8,165 bases of DNA. Source: an uncultured Clostridia bacterium (GTDB lineage: Bacteria; Bacillota; Clostridia; Christensenellales; UBA1242). Every line of letters starts with the position of its first letter. Position 1 is the first letter of the stretch. This document shows, in pieces, positions 1 through 6,056 of the stretch. Below the pieces are notes generated by a model. The model was given only the letters and a program-made list of their open reading frames with translations. It was not told the origin of the DNA and did no database searches. The DNA lies in the NCBI GenBank assembly GCA_934746185.1, contig CAKVEY010000042.1, positions 1-8,165 on the forward strand, written 5' to 3'. A program made the translations under genes and the position numbers.

Positions 1-1306
1 CATTTAAAATTTTATAATTATTTTTATTATTATAAGTAAGATTTTGTGGAATTAATCGTTTAACAATGTCTATATTTTTTATATCTTTAAATTCAATTAC
101 TACATCTTGCAATCTACTTTCTAATTGTCGCTTATAATCGTCTTTGTTTTTAATTAATAATTTGTTATTGTTATATTTATACTCTAAATCATAAATAGTT
201 GCACCATACAAAGCATAATCATCTAACCTTTTTGTACATTTTATATCAAAAAAACCACATTGACTTAAAAATTTGTCAATTTCGTTTTCATTTAAAACAT
301 TGTTTTTAGGAATAAAAACACATTCTTTTTCGTTTGAAAATTCTTCATTTACATCAATCATATTATAAAGAATAGATAAGAAAACAGAATCTACAACAAC
401 GGCTCGTTTATAACCAGTATTTTCATTAAAAGACCTTTCATTAGTTATAAAAATTATTCCATAACAACTGAAATTCTCATTTAATAAATTATATCTAATA
501 AAGTTACTATGTCCTGCAATACACGCTCTTAAATAATATAATACGGCGTTTGCTGAATATTTTTCTTCATCAAATAGATTTCCGTGTTCATCAACAATCA
601 TAAAACCCGAATATCGTTTTAAAACATCTTTGTATATTCCGTATCCACCTTTTTTATAAAAATCTTTTAAAATTAGTTTATCATCTAACAAAATATAGTT
701 TAAACTTAATTTCTTTAAACTTTGCTTTATAAACGGAAGATTAGTAAAAACTGATAATGGTATTTTATATTCATCATTTTCATTTTTATAAATAATTGAA
801 TTTTTTAATAATTCAATAGTTCTTTCCTTACTACAAACAATAGGAAATTTAAAATCGCTTGAAACAAGTTTACTTGAAACATTTAACTTAGATAAAATTT
901 CTTTACAAGGTTCTATTGTTAAATAAGTTTTTATTAAGTCATTAGATTTTTCATAAATTTGGTATACAAAATAAAAATTGCTTATTTTATCACATAAAAT
1001 TTTAATTATAGATTGATTTTCATCGTTTAAAAAGTTTTTTAATTCTAAACTATTAAAATCACTTAAATAACTTGCGTTTTTTAAAACTGAACCTGTATAA
1101 AATTCTCTTTTTTTACAACTTCTTGAAAGTAAATCAAAAGTTTTTTCATCTTTTACTTCGGGATAAGAAATTAAAAATTGGAATAAGTTTATACAATTTA
1201 TTAAATAATCTTTTTCTTCAATAGTAAAATCGTTTTTATCTAATTTTCCGTTAGATGCTAACATTATTAATTTATCTATTGCATTTTTTTTAATTAAATT
1301 ATTCAT
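1..1306 (-). CDS. Unrecognised large protein, 3' end outside window
   Basis: The minus-strand frame from the ATG at 1306 stays open to the left edge, giving at least 435 codons with no stop, so the C-terminus is missing. The protein begins MNNLIKKNAIDKLIMLASNG. It is rich in Lys, Asn, Leu and Ile, with no signal peptide, no clear membrane segment and no motif I recognise. A more ordered-looking middle part runs from about residue 215 (KKGGYGIYKDVLKRYSGFMI) through YYLRACIAGHSN. An ATG five bases further upstream runs straight into TGA, so 1306 is the start. AAAGGGA lies about 8 bases before it and overlaps the end of the GH5 gene, whose stop is only 13 bases upstream. That spacing points to co-transcription and coupled translation. 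The function is unknown; it is probably a soluble cytoplasmic protein. Confidence 0.8.
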   Translation of the reverse strand, partial: MNNLIKKNAIDKLIMLASNGKLDKNDFTIEEKDYLINCINLFQFLISYPEVKDEKTFDLLSRSCKKREFYTGSVLKNASYLSDFNSLELKNFLNDENQSIIKILCDKISNFYFVYQIYEKSNDLIKTYLTIEPCKEILSKLNVSSKLVSSDFKFPIVCSKERTIELLKNSIIYKNENDEYKIPLSVFTNLPFIKQSLKKLSLNYILLDDKLILKDFYKKGGYGIYKDVLKRYSGFMIVDEHGNLFDEEKYSANAVLYYLRACIAGHSNFIRYNLLNENFSCYGIIFITNERSFNENTGYKRAVVVDSVFLSILYNMIDVNEEFSNEKECVFIPKNNVLNENEIDKFLSQCGFFDIKCTKRLDDYALYGATIYDLEYKYNNNKLLIKNKDDYKRQLESRLQDVVIEFKDIKNIDIVKRLIPQNLTYNNKNNYKILN

Positions 1307-1319
1307 ATCATATTTCCCT

Positions 1320-2312
1320 TTAATAATTTTTTTTAATATAATTCATAAATTCTTTTTGGTGTTCTATTAAGCCTGTTTCTCTATCTATAAATTTTCGGCT
1401 TGAACCATTATCCCAAAGATAGACTTTTAAGTTTAATTCTTTCATATAACTTAATAAAACTTTTAAATACTCAAAATTATCTTTATATTCTTTTTTTAGT
1501 CCAATTTCCCCAACTATTAAAGGTATGTTTTTATCAATAAAATGTTGTTTTAAATATGAAAAATATTCAATATAAACATTTTTATCATCAGTTTTCCCAT
1601 AAAAATGCACATCGACAATTAAATTATTGTCTTTTGGCAATTTAAAACCTTTTAGTGCAAACTTATGAATTTGAGCGCCATAAGGCGTTATCATTAAAAA
1701 TCTATCGGCGTTTTTCCCACCTGTTTTTCTAACTGTTGTTATAAAAATTTCATATAGTTCGTTTAATCTATTATAGTAAAATTCACTACCAACCCAATCT
1801 TCTTTATCTGTTATTTTAATAACTTCATTCATTCCTTCAAAAATTAAATTATAACTAAAATCTTTAAACTCATAACTAATTTGTTCCCAAACTTGTTTAA
1901 ATTCGTTTTTAACTTCAATAAAGTCGCTTTCATTACAAGAGAGTGAAAGCCAATTTTTGTCATCGTGATGAACATCTAAAATAATTATAAAATTTAAGTT
2001 TAACGCATAATTTATAATTTCTTTAAGCTTATCAAAAATTTCGTTATTTATTATATATTCCCCATTTTTATATTCAATAAAATTGCACCACGAAACAGGT
2101 AGTCTTACACTATTAATTCCGTATTTTAATAAACTATCAAAACATTTTAGGTTAAAAATAGGATTATGCCATAAAGATACAACTTCTTCAACTGTTTTAC
2201 TTTTTGACATACGAATTTTTATATCTTTATTATTACAATCTAAATAGTTGCCTAAATTCCAACCAATTTTAATTTTGGATAATAAATTTTTAGCATCTTT
2301 ATAACTTTCCAT
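1320..2312 (-). CDS. GH5 family glycoside hydrolase (cellulase-like), no signal peptide
   Basis: This 330-residue, single-domain (beta/alpha)8 glycoside hydrolase belongs to family 5. It should hydrolyse beta-1,4-type glucan links by a retaining mechanism. Visible family landmarks, in order, are GWNLGN (17-22), NSVRLPVSW with Arg70 (67-75), DVHHD (113-117), the acid/base Glu163 in FEGMNEV (158-164), HFY with His236 and Tyr238, the nucleophile Glu269 in VGEIG (267-271), and Trp300 in LWDNG. The patterns around VWEQISYEF and VRKTGG resemble subfamily GH5_4 (endoglucanases, xyloglucanases, lichenases), but I cannot fix the substrate. The usual Pro after the acid/base Glu is Val here. There is no N-terminal signal peptide, carbohydrate-binding module or dockerin, so the enzyme looks cytoplasmic, unlike most of the family. 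The start is fixed by the family motif beginning at residue 17. No Shine-Dalgarno is seen before it. Confidence 0.93.
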   Translation of the reverse strand: MESYKDAKNLLSKIKIGWNLGNYLDCNNKDIKIRMSKSKTVEEVVSLWHNPIFNLKCFDSLLKYGINSVRLPVSWCNFIEYKNGEYIINNEIFDKLKEIINYALNLNFIIILDVHHDDKNWLSLSCNESDFIEVKNEFKQVWEQISYEFKDFSYNLIFEGMNEVIKITDKEDWVGSEFYYNRLNELYEIFITTVRKTGGKNADRFLMITPYGAQIHKFALKGFKLPKDNNLIVDVHFYGKTDDKNVYIEYFSYLKQHFIDKNIPLIVGEIGLKKEYKDNFEYLKVLLSYMKELNLKVYLWDNGSSRKFIDRETGLIEHQKEFMNYIKKNY

Positions 2313-2318
2313 ATATTA

Positions 2319-2347
2319 ATTATACAAAAATTATAAAATTTTTCTAA
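2319..2347 (-). promoter_or_regulatory. Possible leaderless promoter before the GH5 gene
   Basis: On the minus strand TATAAT occupies 2324-2319, six bases before the ATG at 2312, so transcription would start at or next to the A of ATG. A weak -35 (TTAGAA, 3 of 6 matches) lies 17 bases further upstream at 2347-2342. The 51-base gap has only two G/C pairs and no Shine-Dalgarno, which fits leaderless translation. In such A+T-rich DNA a TATAAT can occur by chance. Confidence 0.25.
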
Positions 2348-2363
2348 ATAAATTATAATATTT

Positions 2364-3251
2364 TTAATTTAATTTTGTAATTAACATTGTAACCATAGGT
2401 GCTGTAAAATAAGAAACTGTTAAAGTAGAACGTTTATCCCCACCCAATAAATATAAACTTTTATTTGCGTGTAAATTTACAAGTTCATATTTTGTATTTA
2501 TATCTCTAACTTGAAGCAAGCCTATTCCTGTTACATTGTGTGGAACAGCATTAAAACTCCAATCGTTTGCACCAATATAAACTTCATCTGTGTCAACTGG
2601 TCTTAATCCTACCGACAAATAATCCGTGTTCATATCAAATTGTGAACCATTTAAGTCGATATAGCCATTAAACGTGAAAATAACTCTATAAGTTCCAGTT
2701 TCGTTAAATTGAATTGTATTTTCATCTCTATCTAATGTTACAATATTAGTATTAGAAGATGTTTGCAATCTTTTAAGTGGAAGTCTTTCACCTGTTGGAA
2801 CTTCATATCCAAAATCTGGCACATACATAGTTAGGTCTCGTATAGTTGCGATATAAACTTCTTTTATCCAATAAGTGCCAGTTGCACCAACATCACCTTT
2901 ATCGCCCTTTTCTCCTTTAACACCTTGTTCACCTTGGTCGCCTTTATCACCTTTTTCACCCCTATCACCTTTTTCGCCTTGTAAATATCCTTGGTCAATC
3001 CAACTATTAGTTTTTTTATCAAAAGTAAAAATTTTTCTAGGAGCGTCAACGCCCATAAAAACTGTCATTCCGTCAAAAGCATCTTTTGGCAAATCTTCCA
3101 TTTTTAAATATGTGCCTTGTATTTGTAAACCTTTTCCGTCATCACCCTTTTCGCCTTTTGCTCCCCTTAGCCCCCTTGCTCCTGTTGGACCAACATAAAA
3201 TGCTATTTTATCACTAGGAATACAACAAACTCGTTTTTTATTACATTTCAT
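2364..3251 (-). CDS. Collagen-like (Gly-X-Y) protein with C1q/TNF-like C-terminal region
   Basis: This 295-residue protein has two collagen-type segments: about 7 Gly-X-Y triplets at residues 21-41 and 11 triplets at 92-124, rich in GEK, GDK and GDR and expected to form a trimeric triple helix. Between them residues 42-91 form a non-collagen module of the GTYLKMEDLP...WIDQGYLQG type, seen in Firmicutes collagen-like proteins and phage tail fibres. Residues about 128-295 look like an all-beta C-terminal domain (FNETGTYRVIFTFNG), similar to the C1q/TNF-like heads of BclA-type proteins that nucleate trimers. The N-terminus (MKCNKKRVCC) has a Cys pair but no signal peptide, as in spore-coat or exosporium collagen-like proteins or phage fibres. 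AAAAGGAG at 3266-3259, 7 bases before the ATG, fixes the start. A surface, spore-coat or fibre role is inferred. No phage genes are nearby. Confidence 0.88.
   Translation of the reverse strand: MKCNKKRVCCIPSDKIAFYVGPTGARGLRGAKGEKGDDGKGLQIQGTYLKMEDLPKDAFDGMTVFMGVDAPRKIFTFDKKTNSWIDQGYLQGEKGDRGEKGDKGDQGEQGVKGEKGDKGDVGATGTYWIKEVYIATIRDLTMYVPDFGYEVPTGERLPLKRLQTSSNTNIVTLDRDENTIQFNETGTYRVIFTFNGYIDLNGSQFDMNTDYLSVGLRPVDTDEVYIGANDWSFNAVPHNVTGIGLLQVRDINTKYELVNLHANKSLYLLGGDKRSTLTVSYFTAPMVTMLITKLN
2880..2978 (-). repeat. Main Gly-X-Y coding repeat of the collagen-like gene
   Basis: Eleven consecutive 9-base units encode Gly-X-Y triplets, mostly GEK, GDK, GDR and GEQ. They create near-repeats of GGTGATAAAGG and GGCGAAAAAGG on the minus strand. 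Such tracts commonly change length by slippage. A shorter tract of about seven triplets lies at 3129-3191. Confidence 0.85.
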
Positions 3252-3279
3252 AATTATTCTCCTTTTGTTAATCTACTTC

Positions 3280-3361
3280 ATATTATGAAAATCTAATAAA
3301 AAAGTTGAAAGTTTTTGTTTTTTATATGTACAAATTATCATATATTCTTATTTCATAATAT
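3280..3361. repeat. 11-base inverted repeat in the leader of the collagen-like gene
   Basis: ATATTATGAAA at 3280-3290 is repeated exactly in inverted orientation at 3351-3361 (TTTCATAATAT), with 60 bases between. The left copy is also part of a small palindrome, TTCAT-ATT-ATGAA, at 3277-3289. It could be a pair of regulator sites or a long RNA stem in the leader. It contains only one G/C pair per copy, so chance is possible. Confidence 0.3.
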
Positions 3362-3398
3362 TTTTTTATGTTTTTATAAAATGTAACAATCAAAATAA

Positions 3399-3426
3399 AT
3401 TAAACTCTGCATATACTATAGTTCAA
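3399..3426 (-). promoter_or_regulatory. Candidate promoter for the collagen-like gene
   Basis: On the minus strand TTGAAC (3426-3421) and TTTAAT (3404-3399) are 16 bases apart, matching the sigma-70/SigA consensus at 4 of 6 and 5 of 6. They lie just downstream of the operon terminator and about 145 bases before the collagen-like ATG. A promoter is needed here because the terminator separates the two blocks. A weaker alternative in this region is TTGATT with CATAAA 17 bases on. The rest of 3252-3450 is A+T-rich and holds no gene or RNA that I recognise. Confidence 0.4.
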
Positions 3427-3451
3427 ATAACATTATAACTTTGTACTACAC

Positions 3452-3481
3452 AAAAAAAATCCGTTTTAAAACGGACTTTTT
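3452..3481 (-). terminator. Intrinsic terminator after the TyrRS gene
   Basis: The perfect palindrome TCCGTTTTAAAACGGA (3460-3475) is followed, in the minus-strand direction, by a run of eight T. It starts about 14 bases after the TAA at 3490, so it ends the right-hand operon. A T-run on the other side could let it work in both directions, but no plus-strand gene needs it. Confidence 0.9.
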
Positions 3482-3489
3482 ATTTAAAA

Positions 3490-5454
3490 TTATTTATTAA
3501 CGATATTGCAAAAGAAATTCTTTTTTTTGCCACGTCTTATTATTACAATTTCATTATTCAATGCAATCGTTCTATTGATGTTATATTTTGAATCTTTTAT
3601 AATTTCCCCATTAACCGAAATTGCCCCATTATTAATAAATTCATTTGCTTCACGCTTTGATGAACATATACCATTTTCAACCAAAACATTAACAAGACTA
3701 TCTTCTTTTATATTAAAATGAGGGACATTTTTAAAACCAATTTCTAAATCTCTTATACTAATATCTTTAATATTGCCATTAAATAAATTTTCACTTATCT
3801 TCTCGGCCTCTTCATAAGCATCTGCCCCATGCAAATCAGTTATTATTTCCTTAGCCAATCTCTTTTGTGCTATTCTTAAATGTGGATTTTCTAATTGTTG
3901 AGCTTCTATATCTTCTATTTCTTCTTTTGTTAAAAAGGTTAATTTTTTTAAATAATCAATTATAACCTTATCATCTGTATTTATTAAAAATTGGTAAAGT
4001 TCATATGAACTTGTTTTATTTTTATCTAACCAAATAGCGTTTCCTTCGCTCTTTCCAAATTTAACCCCATTTGCATCAGTTACTAATGGCATAGTCATCG
4101 CATATACTTCATCACCAGTCGTTTTTCTAATTAATTCTATTCCAGTAGTAATATTTCCCCATTGGTCAGAACCTGCTACTTGCAAATCAACGCCCATATT
4201 TTCGTGTAAATATTTAAAATCTAACCCCTGAATTAGCATATATGAAAATTCGGCATAAGAAATTCCTGAATTTTCCATTTGTCTTCGTACCAAATCCTTA
4301 TTTAACATATATCCAACATTTATATATTTACCATAATCTCTAAAAAAATCAATAATATGAATATCTTTAACCCAATCATAGTTGTTTAGAACAGGATATG
4401 GGAAAATTTTTTGTAATTGTGCTTTTAATTTTTCAAAGTTTGCAAAAACTTCATCTTTATTTGATAATTTTCTTTCAGTTGTACCTCTAGGGTCGCCAAT
4501 TAATGCAGTTGCTGCTCCAACAAGCAATAATGGTTTATGTCCAGCTTTAGCTAGTCTTTTAGTTATTAAAAAAGACGAGTAGTGTCCTAAATGTAAACTA
4601 TCTGCTGTTGGATCCGTTCCAATATAAAATGTTAATCCACCTTTATTTAACTTTTCAATTAAGTTTGGGCTTGATATATTTTGGACTAATCCTCTCCATT
4701 GTAATTCTTCAAAAAATGTCATAGTTTCTCCTTTTTGTTTAATAAAATTTATTAATTTAATTAACTGTTCATTATCCCAATCTTTTTCACAAGTAAAATG
4801 TTTAAATAAATATGTTTGTTGATAAATAGTTAAATTATTAAATATACTTAAAAATTTTTTCATAAAAGTTTGATATTTATAAAAAACCAAACCTGTATTA
4901 AATTCAACTATTGAGTTAACAAACATCGAATGTATGTTAGAAAATCTAAAAACATTGTTCAAAATTGGGCAATATGAAAAATTCAAAATGTAACCATTTG
5001 AGTTTTTATCATATATTTCATTATAGCACATTTTATCAAAAGTCAAATCGCTACAAGCAAATTTTTCAAATTTTTTATAATTTGTTAGAGGGATTTTTCT
5101 AAAACTTTTATACTTTATACAATTAAAATTTAAAAGTTTATCTAAATTTTTGTAATCAATGTATTTTATGCTTAATTTATTTCTCCCTTGACCGTAAGAT
5201 GAAGAATAATTTATCATTTCAATTTTATCATTTAAGAATAATTCTTTTTGATTTACATCTAAAATATGTGATATAGATGTTTTATTATTTAAAACAATGA
5301 TTAAGTCAATATCAGAATTTCCATTACTAAATCTCGTCATACTTAATTTTAAAGTACTACATATGGCAAAACTTCCAGTAACAAACAACGCATCATCGAC
5401 TGTTATAAGTTTATTTTTTAAAAGATATTCTTTTAACTGTTTTATTGATTCCAT
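3490..5454 (-). CDS. tyrS: Nucleotidyltransferase-like domain fused in frame to tyrosyl-tRNA synthetase
   Basis: This 654-residue frame has two parts. Residues 1-244 begin with a polymerase-beta-type nucleotidyltransferase signature: G27-S28, then S47-D48-I49-D50 followed by LIIV. Asp100 in IKYIDY may be the third carboxylate. The remainder of this part is unrecognised. Residues 245-654 are a complete 410-residue bacterial TyrRS, which charges tRNA-Tyr. In its own numbering it has Tyr34 and GTDPTADSL, HLGH (44-47, the HIGH motif), the tyrosine-pocket stretch YMLIQGLDF (161-169), AGSDQWGN (183-190), KFGKS (221-225, the KMSKS loop) and a C-terminal S4 RNA-binding domain ending at RRGKKK. AGGAG five bases before the ATG at 5454 overlaps the upstream gene's TAG stop and supports the long start. 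A second strong site precedes TyrRS Met245 (ATG at 4722), so a free TyrRS is probably also made. The fusion is unusual. The symbol applies to the TyrRS part. Confidence 0.9.
   Translation of the reverse strand: MESIKQLKEYLLKNKLITVDDALFVTGSFAICSTLKLSMTRFSNGNSDIDLIIVLNNKTSISHILDVNQKELFLNDKIEMINYSSSYGQGRNKLSIKYIDYKNLDKLLNFNCIKYKSFRKIPLTNYKKFEKFACSDLTFDKMCYNEIYDKNSNGYILNFSYCPILNNVFRFSNIHSMFVNSIVEFNTGLVFYKYQTFMKKFLSIFNNLTIYQQTYLFKHFTCEKDWDNEQLIKLINFIKQKGETMTFFEELQWRGLVQNISSPNLIEKLNKGGLTFYIGTDPTADSLHLGHYSSFLITKRLAKAGHKPLLLVGAATALIGDPRGTTERKLSNKDEVFANFEKLKAQLQKIFPYPVLNNYDWVKDIHIIDFFRDYGKYINVGYMLNKDLVRRQMENSGISYAEFSYMLIQGLDFKYLHENMGVDLQVAGSDQWGNITTGIELIRKTTGDEVYAMTMPLVTDANGVKFGKSEGNAIWLDKNKTSSYELYQFLINTDDKVIIDYLKKLTFLTKEEIEDIEAQQLENPHLRIAQKRLAKEIITDLHGADAYEEAEKISENLFNGNIKDISIRDLEIGFKNVPHFNIKEDSLVNVLVENGICSSKREANEFINNGAISVNGEIIKDSKYNINRTIALNNEIVIIRRGKKKNFFCNIVNK
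4728..4734 (-). promoter_or_regulatory. Internal ribosome binding site at the TyrRS start
   Basis: AAAGGAG on the minus strand lies five bases before the ATG at 4722, inside the codons for Lys-Gly-Glu of the long frame. The protein from this ATG is 410 residues, the normal TyrRS length, and begins MTFFEELQWRGL like standalone enzymes. Internal initiation here is therefore likely, giving TyrRS alone beside any fused product. Confidence 0.8.
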
Positions 5455-5462
5455 TTTTTCTC

Positions 5463-6056
5463 CTAAAAATTATCTACAATAATAAAATTAGCATTTTGAT
5501 CTATATGTCGATGATAAAAATATGCAATGTTACAACTTTTTTTACCAACAAATAAAGCATCACAAAAAGTGAAAGCATACGAAATCGTTTTATATTCTAA
5601 ATAATTGTGTACTAGTTCACCTAAATTAAGTTCTTCTATTTTATCTTTCTTTTTTTGTGGCAAAAAGCTATAAAATGATTGATACGAAATATTTTTTATA
5701 TATTTCATAAATTCTTCAATAGAAATATCGCATTTACTAGAACTTGTTAAAACATTACAATCATTAAAAAATTGATAATATTCTTCAACTAATTGTTTTT
5801 GCCTTTTAGCGTCGATTTGCATACAAATTTGAGAACAATTATCATCTATTATTACATTTAATTTCTCATTTGTAATAATATTATTTAATTTTTTATAATA
5901 ATTAAAAAGCATTTTAGGTTTATTTCTTGCCCAAACAAAGAGACCAATCTTCAAATTTTTATTTTTAACTTTTTTAATCTCTATTTCTTTACCTATTATA
6001 TCAACAATTAAATTTGATTGCTTTACCAAATAATCTAAATCTTTTCTATTTTTCAT
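5463..6056 (-). CDS. Unknown 197-residue protein in the TyrRS operon
   Basis: Function not recognised. I chose the ATG at 6056 because GGAG (6067-6064) lies 7 bases before it. The ATG at 6062 is only one base from that site, and a start at 6092 would overlap the upstream gene more deeply. With this start the gene overlaps the upstream TAG by 11 bases, and its own TAG lies inside the ribosome binding site of the next gene, so translation looks coupled on both sides. The protein has no signal peptide or membrane segment. A beta-helix-beta pattern, KIGLFVWARNKPKM (37-50) followed by LNVIIDDN (66-73), and a later stretch ELVHNYLEYKT...CDALFVGKKSCNIA (147-178) recall the Rossmann core of class I Tyr/Trp-tRNA synthetases, without HIGH or KMSKS motifs. 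That resemblance is weak. Cysteines are fairly frequent (about six). Confidence 0.75.
   Translation of the reverse strand: MKNRKDLDYLVKQSNLIVDIIGKEIEIKKVKNKNLKIGLFVWARNKPKMLFNYYKKLNNIITNEKLNVIIDDNCSQICMQIDAKRQKQLVEEYYQFFNDCNVLTSSSKCDISIEEFMKYIKNISYQSFYSFLPQKKKDKIEELNLGELVHNYLEYKTISYAFTFCDALFVGKKSCNIAYFYHRHIDQNANFIIVDNF

Noticed and set aside
2190..2212. MSKSK string in the GH5 protein resembling the synthetase KMSKS motif
   Set aside because: It lies at residues 35-39 of a protein with all GH5 catalytic landmarks and no class I synthetase features, so it is chance.
2326..2343. A/T-only hairpin (AAAAATT...AATTTTT) after the collagen-like gene
   Set aside because: The stem has no G/C pairs and the whole gap is almost pure A+T, so I cannot call it a terminator.
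2864..3049. Minus-strand Lys/Val-rich open frame inside the collagen-like gene
   Set aside because: It is an alternative frame over the repetitive Gly-X-Y codons; the collagen frame explains the sequence.
2875..3198. Plus-strand open frame rich in Pro and Ser (SPFSPLTP-type repeats)
   Set aside because: It is the antisense shadow of the Gly-X-Y codons of the collagen-like gene. It has no ribosome binding site and no independent signal.
3252..3489. Search for a T-box leader, riboswitch, tRNA or CRISPR in the main intergenic region
   Set aside because: Apart from the terminator, the candidate promoter and the A+T-rich inverted repeat, I saw no conserved RNA motif, tRNA fold or direct-repeat array. 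TyrRS here also has no T-box directly before it, because it is inside an operon.
3506..3721. Plus-strand small frame antisense to the TyrRS C-terminus (also 4382-4582 and 5297-5482)
   Set aside because: They lie opposite well-supported coding sequence and have no start signal or recognisable protein.
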